Position numbers and translations under genes: made by a program. The notes under the pieces are model-generated. The model was not told the DNA's origin, ran no database searches, and was given only the letters and a program-made list of their open reading frames with translations. Shown in pieces: positions 37,851 to 45,603 of a stretch of 64,000 bases of DNA. The first letter of the stretch is position 1. Every line of letters begins with the position of its first letter. Source of the DNA: Mycolicibacterium crocinum (lineage in GTDB: Bacteria > Actinomycetota > Actinomycetes > Mycobacteriales > Mycobacteriaceae); the NCBI RefSeq assembly GCF_022370635.2, contig NZ_CP092362.2:1612001-1676000 (forward strand), read 5' to 3'.

Positions 37851-40800
37851 GTGTTCGGGGGTGGAGTGACGTCGGCGACGGCAATATGTCGGTCCTGCGG
37901 GACGGAGCCATCGGAGGGGGCGCGGTTCTGCGGCTCCTGCGGTGAGCGCCTCATGCCTGCCGCGGACACCGCCGAATACAAGCAGGTGACCGTGGTGTTC
38001 GCCGATGTCGCGCGGTCGATGGACATCGCCGCGGCCCTGGACCTGGAGCGGTTGCGCGAGGTGATGACCGACCTCGTCGAGCGTTGCGCCGAGGTGGCGC
38101 GCCGGTACGGCGGGTCGGTGGAGTACAACGGTGACGGCGTCATGGCGCTGTTCGGCGCCCCGGTCGCGCTGGAGGATCACGCGATCCGCGCGTGCTTGGC
38201 CGCGCTCGACATTCAGGACGAGGCGCGACGGTTGGCCGCCGCGGTCAAGGAGCGTGACGGGCTCGACCTCGACTTACGCGTCGGGCTGAATTCCGGTCGG
38301 GTGATCGCCGGCAGGATCGGGGCAGGCACGCTGGGCTACGCGGCGACCGGTGAGACCGTGGGGTTCGCGCAGCGTATGGAATCGGTGGCGCCACCGGGTG
38401 AGGTGATGCTGTCCGAGACGACCGCACGGCTCGTCGAACACCAAGCGGTGCTGGCCCCGGCTGAATCCGCGCGGGTCAAGGGGTTCGACGCGCCGGTGCG
38501 GGCATACCGACTGGTCGCGATCAGCGCACGGGGTGCGAAGGCCGAACGCGTCGAGGCCACTCTGGTCGGCCGCCGTTGGGAGATCGCGGCTCTGGACGCC
38601 ATGGTGGAACGGGCGACCGGTGGCCGCGGCGGCGTGGTGAGTGTGATCGGACCACCGGGCATCGGTAAGTCGCGGGTGGCCCGTGAGGCTGCAGCCGTGG
38701 CCGGCCTGCGTGGGGTCGACGTCGTGTGGACCTTCTGCGAGTCGCACGCGCGCGACGTCCCGTTCCACCTGGTGACCCAATTGCTGCGAGCCGTTATCGG
38801 AGTCGACGATCTCGACAACTCGTCAGCCCGGGCGAGACTTCGCGACCAGATCCCCAACGCGGGTCCACACGACCTGTTGCTACTCGACGATCTGCTGGGC
38901 GTCGCAGACCCGGAAGTACCGCTGCCGGTGATCGATCCGGATGCGCGTCGGCGCCGCCTGACCGCCATGATCAACACCGCGTCACTGGCGCGCACGACAC
39001 CCGCGTTGGTGATCATCGAGGATGCGCACTGGATGGATGTGGTGAGCGAATCCATGGTGGCGGAGTTCCTCTCCGTCGTACCGCGAACGCCGTTGATGGT
39101 CCTGATCACTGCCCGCCCGGAATACCGGGGAGGGCTGTCGCGGATGTCGGGCGCCCAATCCATCGCGCTTGCGCCACTGAGTGATTCGGATACCGCGACA
39201 TTGCTCGGTGAACTTCTGGGTCCGCATTCCTCGGTCGGGGAGATCGCGGCGGTCATCGTGGACAGATCGCGGGGGAACCCGTTCTTCGCCGAGGAGATGG
39301 TGCGCGAGCTGGTTCAGCGTGGTGCGTTGCAGGGCGAGTCGGGAGACTATATGTGCGACGCGGATGTCGCCGAGCTCGACGTGCCGGTGACGGTGCAGGC
39401 CGCGATCGAATCCCGTATCGATCGGCTGAGTGCTTCCGCCAAGCGCGCGTTGACCGCGGCGTCGGTGGTCGGCAACCGTTTCGGTGCGGACCTGCTGGCG
39501 GCGCTCGGCGTCGACGCCGACTTCGAAGAACTACTCGAAGCAGAGCTGGTCGAGCAGGTTCGATTCACGCCTGTCGCCGAGTACGCCTTTCGCCACCCGC
39601 TGGTTCGTGCGGTGGCGTACGAGTCGCAGCTGCGATCGGATCGCGCCGAGTCGCATCGCCGCCTGGCCGCTGCGATCCAGGAGCGCGCACCGGAATTGGC
39701 GGACGAGAATGCCGCGCAGATCGCCGAACACCTCTATGCCGCAGGCGATCTGGATCCGGCATTCGGCTGGCACATGCGCGCCGGCGCCCGCTCGGCGAAC
39801 CGGGATGTGGCCGCAGCGCGAGTCAGTTGGGAGCGGGCCTGCCGTATCGCCGACGAGTCGCCGGGCGACGCCCCCGACGTGCTGGCCAAACGGATCGCAC
39901 CGCGCACGATGCTGTGTGCGTCCGGGTGGCAGGCCATCGAGGAGACCCGTGGCCGGATCGAGGAGCTTCGAACGCTGTGTGACGAAGCGGGAGATCAGGT
40001 TTCGCTGGCGATCGGGATGACCGGACTGGCCACCGAGCTCCTGTATGCGGGACGTTCGGTCGAAGGCTCCCGGCTGATGTCCAAACAGATGCAGTTGCTG
40101 GCCTCGATCGGTGATCCCGCTGTGATCGCCCTGGGTTTGATCGCGTTCAACAATTGGTTCGACGCAGGCGAGTTCGATGAGATTGTGCGGTGGTCGGAGA
40201 CGATCATCGAGCTGACCGAAGACGATCCGACCAGGGGCGCCGGTACGGGTTTCGGGTCTCCGCTCGCCGCGGCGCTGGCGTGGCGCGGCGTGGCGGCGTG
40301 GTGGCGCGGCTCACCCGGTTGGCGGGAGGATCTGTCCCAAGCGTGGGCGCATGCGCACCGCAGCGATCCGACGACCTACGCCATGGTGGTCGGCTGGACC
40401 TTCGGGATCGAAATCGCGTTCAGTGTCATTAGTGCGGACGAATCGGCATTGCAGACCATCGAAGCGGCCGTTCAGACCGCAGAGGCATCGAGTAACGCCG
40501 CGCGCAGCATCGTTACGTTCACCCTCGCCGTTGCGCTTCTCAATCGGCCATCGCCCGCCGACCGCCAGCGCGGACTGGACCTCATGGCGGACGTTCGTCA
40601 GATGTGGGTGCGCGAGCCCATCGACTTCCTGATCTCGGTCGCCGACTTCTGTTCTGCGGCAGAGCGTTGCAGGCGTGGGGAGCGAGATGCCGTGATACCC
40701 GTGATCCGCCAAGCCGTCGACCAACTACACCGGGCGGGTCGGCCCTTCTTCGGCGTGCTCGGCATCCAGGCCCTGGTCGAGACGCTCGTCGACGGCGGCG

Positions 40801-41042
40801 ATGACGACGATCTCGCCGAGGCCGAACGGGCCGTCGATCTCCTGGTGAGTTGGCAGGGCGACCGCGGGTCGGCGGTGGTGAACATTACCGAGTTGCGTTT
40901 GCGCGCTTTACTGGCTGGCGCGCGCGACGACGGTGTCGCGTATCACGCGCTGTCCGAACGTTTTCGGGCGATGGCCGAGTCCCTCGGCTTTGACGGACAC
41001 ATCGCGTGGGCCCGGTCGATGACCGAGGCCGACCTGGTATGA
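37851..41042 (+). CDS. Zinc-ribbon / class III cyclase-homology / AAA ATPase / TPR protein, copy 1
   Basis: A 1063-residue signalling protein. Zinc ribbon C13-x2-C16 and C27-x2-C30; class III cyclase domain about 43-210; ATPase domain with GPPGIGKSR (Walker A) and ALVIIEDAHWMD (Walker B); a long helical, TPR-like C-terminus. In the cyclase domain both metal Asps are present (D52, D96). The base-binding Lys is Glu (E92), the base-binding Asp is Ala (A164) and the transition-state Asn is Gly (G171); R175 remains. Cyclase activity is therefore doubtful. The GTG has GGGGAGG five bases upstream. Its stop overlaps copy 2 (ATGA). Confidence 0.88.
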   Translation: MFGGGVTSATAICRSCGTEPSEGARFCGSCGERLMPAADTAEYKQVTVVFADVARSMDIAAALDLERLREVMTDLVERCAEVARRYGGSVEYNGDGVMALFGAPVALEDHAIRACLAALDIQDEARRLAAAVKERDGLDLDLRVGLNSGRVIAGRIGAGTLGYAATGETVGFAQRMESVAPPGEVMLSETTARLVEHQAVLAPAESARVKGFDAPVRAYRLVAISARGAKAERVEATLVGRRWEIAALDAMVERATGGRGGVVSVIGPPGIGKSRVAREAAAVAGLRGVDVVWTFCESHARDVPFHLVTQLLRAVIGVDDLDNSSARARLRDQIPNAGPHDLLLLDDLLGVADPEVPLPVIDPDARRRRLTAMINTASLARTTPALVIIEDAHWMDVVSESMVAEFLSVVPRTPLMVLITARPEYRGGLSRMSGAQSIALAPLSDSDTATLLGELLGPHSSVGEIAAVIVDRSRGNPFFAEEMVRELVQRGALQGESGDYMCDADVAELDVPVTVQAAIESRIDRLSASAKRALTAASVVGNRFGADLLAALGVDADFEELLEAELVEQVRFTPVAEYAFRHPLVRAVAYESQLRSDRAESHRRLAAAIQERAPELADENAAQIAEHLYAAGDLDPAFGWHMRAGARSANRDVAAARVSWERACRIADESPGDAPDVLAKRIAPRTMLCASGWQAIEETRGRIEELRTLCDEAGDQVSLAIGMTGLATELLYAGRSVEGSRLMSKQMQLLASIGDPAVIALGLIAFNNWFDAGEFDEIVRWSETIIELTEDDPTRGAGTGFGSPLAAALAWRGVAAWWRGSPGWREDLSQAWAHAHRSDPTTYAMVVGWTFGIEIAFSVISADESALQTIEAAVQTAEASSNAARSIVTFTLAVALLNRPSPADRQRGLDLMADVRQMWVREPIDFLISVADFCSAAERCRRGERDAVIPVIRQAVDQLHRAGRPFFGVLGIQALVETLVDGGDDDDLAEAERAVDLLVSWQGDRGSAVVNITELRLRALLAGARDDGVAYHALSERFRAMAESLGFDGHIAWARSMTEADLV

Positions 41043-44000
41043 CTGCCGACGTGGTGTGCACGTCGTGCGGCAGCGTGCTGCGTGGCAAGGCCAGGTTCTG
41101 CGACCAATGCGGTGCTCCGACGGCCGGGTCGGGAGATGCCGCCGAGTACAAGCAGGTGACGGTGCTGTTCGCGGACGTGGTGCGCTCGATGGACATCGCC
41201 GCGGCCCTGGACCTGGAGCGGTTGCGTGAGGTCATGACCGACCTTGTGGAGCGTTGCGCGGCGGTGGCGCGCCGGTACGGCGGGTCGGTGGAATACAACG
41301 GTGACGGTGTGATGGCGCTGTTCGGTGCGCCGATAGCGCTGGAGGATCACGCGTTTCGGGCCTGCTTGGCCGCCATGGAGATCCAAGCCGAGGCCCGCCG
41401 GTTGGCTGACGAGATCAAGGACCGCGACGGTATCGATTTCAGCGTCCGGGGCGGGCTGAATTCTGGACGCGTGATTGTCGGCGAGATCGGCTCAGGGGCA
41501 TTCGGTTACCGCGCAACCGGCGAGACCGTCGGGATGGCGCAGCGGATGGAGTCGGCAGCGCCCCCGGGTGCAGTGATGCTATCGGAGTCGACCGTCCGAC
41601 TCGTCGAATCGCTTGTTTCCCTTGCCGATCCGGAGTGGGTGCACATCAAGGGCGCCGAGGATCCCGTGCGTGCACGCAGACTGTTGGCCGTCGGGCGGGG
41701 TGATCGATCGATCGGTCGCGCCGAGGCGCGGCTGGTGGGCCGGCGCTGGGAGATGGCCGTTCTGGACGCCATTGCCGAGCGCGCGGTCGACGGGCGCGGT
41801 GGGGTGGTTCGCCTGGTGGGGCCTCCGGGAATCGGCAAGTCCCGGGTTGCCCGGGAGACGGCGGGGGCGGCGGCGGAGCGCGGCATCGAGGTGGTGTGGA
41901 CCTTCTGTGGATCGCACACCGCTGAAATCCCGTTCTACGCGGTCAGTCAACTGTTGCGAGCGGGGACCGGGGTGGCGGGCTTGGACCCCGACGCCGCGCG
42001 GGCCCGGTTGCGGGGCCTCATACCCGGCGCCGACCCGCAGGATCTTCTGCTGCTGGATGATCTGCTCGGTGTAGCCGATCCCAGTGTGCCGATGCAGCAG
42101 ATCGACCCGGATGCGCGACGGCGGCGCCTAATCGCAGTGGTCAACACGGTGGCGCTGGCCCGAACCCAGCCGGTGCTCTTCATCATCGAAGACGCCCACT
42201 GGATGGACGCGGTCAGCCAGTCGATGCTCGCCGACTTCCTGTCCATTGTTCCGCAGATGCCCGCGATGGTGCTGATCACGTTTCGTCCCGAGTACGTGGG
42301 ACCCCTGGCGGGAATCGCTGCGGCACAAACCGTCGCGTTGGGTCCCCTCGGCGACTCGGACACCGCGACGCTGCTCACCGAATTGCTGGGCTCGGATCCC
42401 TCGGTGCACGACCTGGCGGCGGTGATCGGTAAGCAGGCGGCGGGCAACCCCTTCTTCGCCGAAGAGATGGTCCGGGAAATGGCGCAGCGCGGCGTGCTGA
42501 CCGGTGCCCGCGGAAGTTACGTGTGTGTCGCCGACACAACCGATCTCAGCGTTCCGGTGACAGTTCAGGCAGCCATCAGCGCACGCATCGACCGGCTCAG
42601 CGAGCCCGCCAAACGAACACTCAACGCGGCAGCGGTGATCGGGGTGCACTTCGGCGCCGACTTGCTCGCCGCACTCGAAGTGGACGTGACACTGGACGAG
42701 CTGCTGCAGGTCGAGCTCATCGATCAAGTCCGGTTCACGCCGACCGCGGAGTATGTGTTCCGTAATCCGCTGATCCAGGCGGTCGCCTACGAATCGCAAC
42801 TGAAATCAGACCGCGCCGTATGGCATCGGCGGTTGGCGACAGCGATCGAGCAGCGCGCACCAGACTCGACGGACGAGAACGCGGTGTTGATTGCCGAGCA
42901 CCTGAAGGCAGCCGGCGATCTGCCTGAGGCCTACGCGTGGCATCTGCGTGCCGCCGCATGGTCGTCCAAGCGCGATGTCGCGTCAGCCCGTTCGAGTTGG
43001 GAGAGGGCCCGACGCATCGCCGACGAATTACCCGACGATGTACCCGGTCGACTGTCGAAGCGCATCGCGCCGCGAACGATGCTGTGCGCCACCGACTTCC
43101 ACGCCAGCGCCGCCGACGAAAGCAAGGGGCGCTTCACCGAACTCCGCGAGTTGTGCAGTGCCGCGGGTGACAAAGTGTCCCTCGCCGTCGGGATGACCGG
43201 TCAGGTCACCGAGTATCTGTACTCCGGGCGAACCAGGGAAGCGGCGACCTTGGCCTCCGAGCACCTGGAACTGCTCGACTCCATCGGTGATGCGACCCTG
43301 ACCGTCGGGTTGTCGTTCCCGGCGTTCGTCACGTGGTTCAGTCAAGTGGAGATAGATCAGACGTCGCGCTGGTCCCAGCGCGTCATCGAACTGGCCGGTG
43401 ATGATCCGGGAATGGGCGCCGGTTTTGGCCTCGGGTCACCGCTCGCCGCTGCGCTCGCCTTCCGCGGGATCTCCCGGTGGTGGATGGGGGAGCCCACCTG
43501 GCGCGAAGACTTCCGCGACGCCATCGCGATGGGGCAGCAGGTCGATCCCGTGACGCTTGGGTTCGTCCTGGCGTGGACGTATGGCGCCGCAATCGTCTAT
43601 GGGGTAGTGCGATCCGACGATACCGTCGTCGAAGTGAGTCAGGCAGCGGTCGATGCCGCCGAACGACTCGGCAACGACAATGGGGAGCTCGTCCTGGGAG
43701 TGTCCCTGTCCTATCGGGGCAACGACGCCGACCGCGAACGTGGGCTGGAGCTGATCGAAAAAGCTTTGGCCATGTTTCGCGTTCGCGTGCCATCACTGGT
43801 CCCGATCACCACGGTGCTGGCTGCCCGGGAAAGGGCACGCACCGGTGATCGGGACGCCGCTCTGATGTCCATGCGCGAGGCCGTGGACACCTTGCACACC
43901 GAAGACCGGTGGGGGTGGCTCGTCGCCGGACTGGCGATTCTGGTGGAAACCCTTGTTGAGCGGTCGTCCTCGGCTGACCTCGCCGAAGCCGAAGAAGCCA

Positions 44001-44200
44001 TCCGGTCCTTGGAAGCCTTTCGGCTGCAGCATGACTCGGCAATTCTCGACATCACGATTCTGCGCCTTCGCGCGATGCTGGCCGGCGCGCGCGACGACGC
44101 CGATGCTTATCGGGCGTTGGCGAACGAGTATCTCGCGATGGCCGAATCGTTGAGCTTCGACGGACACATTGCCTGGGCCAAGGCGATGGCCGCCTGCTAG
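41039..44200 (+). CDS. Zinc-ribbon / class III cyclase-homology / AAA ATPase / TPR protein, copy 2
   Basis: A 1053-residue paralogue of the upstream gene with the same domain order: zinc ribbon C7, C10, C21, C24; cyclase-homology domain with D46 and D89; Walker A GPPGIGKSR and Walker B LFIIEDAHWMD; helical C-terminus. The same active-site changes occur (E85 for Lys, R158 for Asp, G165 for Asn, with R169 kept), so both copies share a derived site. The DNA of the cyclase domains is nearly identical in places while the C-termini differ. ATG 41039 overlaps the stop of copy 1, so they are co-translated. Confidence 0.88.
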   Translation: MTADVVCTSCGSVLRGKARFCDQCGAPTAGSGDAAEYKQVTVLFADVVRSMDIAAALDLERLREVMTDLVERCAAVARRYGGSVEYNGDGVMALFGAPIALEDHAFRACLAAMEIQAEARRLADEIKDRDGIDFSVRGGLNSGRVIVGEIGSGAFGYRATGETVGMAQRMESAAPPGAVMLSESTVRLVESLVSLADPEWVHIKGAEDPVRARRLLAVGRGDRSIGRAEARLVGRRWEMAVLDAIAERAVDGRGGVVRLVGPPGIGKSRVARETAGAAAERGIEVVWTFCGSHTAEIPFYAVSQLLRAGTGVAGLDPDAARARLRGLIPGADPQDLLLLDDLLGVADPSVPMQQIDPDARRRRLIAVVNTVALARTQPVLFIIEDAHWMDAVSQSMLADFLSIVPQMPAMVLITFRPEYVGPLAGIAAAQTVALGPLGDSDTATLLTELLGSDPSVHDLAAVIGKQAAGNPFFAEEMVREMAQRGVLTGARGSYVCVADTTDLSVPVTVQAAISARIDRLSEPAKRTLNAAAVIGVHFGADLLAALEVDVTLDELLQVELIDQVRFTPTAEYVFRNPLIQAVAYESQLKSDRAVWHRRLATAIEQRAPDSTDENAVLIAEHLKAAGDLPEAYAWHLRAAAWSSKRDVASARSSWERARRIADELPDDVPGRLSKRIAPRTMLCATDFHASAADESKGRFTELRELCSAAGDKVSLAVGMTGQVTEYLYSGRTREAATLASEHLELLDSIGDATLTVGLSFPAFVTWFSQVEIDQTSRWSQRVIELAGDDPGMGAGFGLGSPLAAALAFRGISRWWMGEPTWREDFRDAIAMGQQVDPVTLGFVLAWTYGAAIVYGVVRSDDTVVEVSQAAVDAAERLGNDNGELVLGVSLSYRGNDADRERGLELIEKALAMFRVRVPSLVPITTVLAARERARTGDRDAALMSMREAVDTLHTEDRWGWLVAGLAILVETLVERSSSADLAEAEEAIRSLEAFRLQHDSAILDITILRLRAMLAGARDDADAYRALANEYLAMAESLSFDGHIAWAKAMAAC

Positions 44201-45468
44201 CCCGGTCGCTGATTCAGCACGTTCGCCCAGTTCGGTGACGTCCCACGCACGTGACTTTCGGCCACCGACATCAAGAATCGCCGCATGCTGCCGTCGTTGC
44301 GCCGGAGTGTGCCGATGACGGTGGGGTCGTCACCGCAGTCATCCAAGGATTCCTCGATATCGGCGGTCAGCATTTGTTGTGGGCCGCATTCGATGAACGT
44401 GTGATGACCGCGTCGGTACGCCCACCGCACGGCGTCTTCGAACAGCACCGGTTGCCGCAGATTGGCGAACCAGTAATCATCGTTGAGAACCGACGGATCG
44501 GTGGCGGCCCCGGTGACCGTCGAGATGAAAATGATGTCGGTGTGTCGCGGCCGTACATCGGCGAGGGTCTCCCGCAGGCTCTCGCGCAGCTCGTCCACGA
44601 GGGCGCAATGCGCTGCGTATGCCACGGGTATCCGAGTGGCCGGCAGTTGTTCACGCACACAACGAGCGAACAGCTCGTCGATGGCGGATGCGGTGCCGGT
44701 GACCGTCGTCGATGACGGGCTGTTTCGCTCGGCGATGGTGATCGATCCCTCCCACGGCTTGATCAGCTCGCACACCTGCTCAACGGGCCCCGGTATGGAC
44801 ACCACGCCGCCCGATTCCGCGAGGTGAGTGACCGCGTCGCACTGTGCGCACAACACCCGCGCCGCATCGCGCAGGGTGAGCGCGCCGGCTACGTAGGCGG
44901 CGGCGATCTCGCCCTGCGAATGTCCGATGACCGCGTCCGGTTCGACGCCCAGCGCACGCCACTGCGCGGCCAAGGAGACCATCACGGAGAAATGCAGTGC
45001 CTGCACCACGTCGTCGCGGTTCAGGCCGGGCGAGCCGGGTTGACCGCGGAGGGCGCCGACCAGGGACCAGTCGAGGAACTCGGCGAAAACCTCGTCGCAC
45101 TGCCGCATGTGTTCGGTGAAGGCCGCTGCGGTGTCCCACAACTCGACCGCCATGCGAACCCACGCAGACCCCTGCCCGGGAAACACGAAGACGGTTCTCC
45201 CCGCACGCGTGGCTCGCCCGGTGATAACGCCGGGGGCGGGCGTGCCCGAGGCGAGCGCCCTTAAGCCGGTGAGCAGTTCGCCACGGCCGGAGCCGACGAT
45301 CACGGCGCGGTGCCTGGCGGACACCGTGGTGCTGACCAAGGACAAGGCGACGTCGGTCGGATCTGCGTCGGGTTGATCCTCGAGGAGCCGCTCGAGCGCC
45401 GCGGCCTGACCGGCCAGCGCCGATGCCGACTTCGCGGACAAGGTCCACGGCGTGATGCCGGCGGTCAT
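44197..45468 (-). CDS. Free-standing polyketide-synthase-type acyltransferase
   Basis: A 423-residue protein made of a KS-AT linker (WTLSAKSASALAGQAAALER), an AT domain (FVFPGQGSAWVRM; catalytic GHS184QGE; YAAH287C) and a post-AT linker (RRNDGSMRRFLMSVAESHVR), then stop. It therefore ends at natural module borders without KS, ACP or other domains. GHSQGE with a YASH-like motif leans toward methylmalonyl rather than malonyl loading. It might load an ACP in trans; no ACP or PKS lies in this window. ATG 45468 has AGAGGAG upstream. Convergent with copy 2 (4-bp overlap). Confidence 0.82.
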   Translation of the reverse strand: MTAGITPWTLSAKSASALAGQAAALERLLEDQPDADPTDVALSLVSTTVSARHRAVIVGSGRGELLTGLRALASGTPAPGVITGRATRAGRTVFVFPGQGSAWVRMAVELWDTAAAFTEHMRQCDEVFAEFLDWSLVGALRGQPGSPGLNRDDVVQALHFSVMVSLAAQWRALGVEPDAVIGHSQGEIAAAYVAGALTLRDAARVLCAQCDAVTHLAESGGVVSIPGPVEQVCELIKPWEGSITIAERNSPSSTTVTGTASAIDELFARCVREQLPATRIPVAYAAHCALVDELRESLRETLADVRPRHTDIIFISTVTGAATDPSVLNDDYWFANLRQPVLFEDAVRWAYRRGHHTFIECGPQQMLTADIEESLDDCGDDPTVIGTLRRNDGSMRRFLMSVAESHVRGTSPNWANVLNQRPG

Positions 45469-45506
45469 GGCGTCTCCTCTCTGGCACGCCGCGCCATGGC
45501 GGGGAA

Positions 45507-45543
45507 GTGACTCCGGCCCGTCCCCGCCGCAGGCCGGAGTCAC
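45507..45543. terminator. Strong 12-bp hairpin between the LAL regulator and the acyltransferase gene
   Basis: GTGACTCCGGCC (45507-45518) and GGCCGGAGTCAC (45532-45543) form a perfect 12-bp stem with a 13-nt loop. It stands in the 135-bp gap between two minus-strand genes. No T-run follows on either strand, so it is either a U-less terminator separating the two transcripts or an operator. Confidence 0.5.
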
Positions 45544-45603
45544 GGTACGACGATCATCGATCGGGTGCCGGCACGGCGCTGCAGTAGTCGACTACTGCAA
45601 TCC

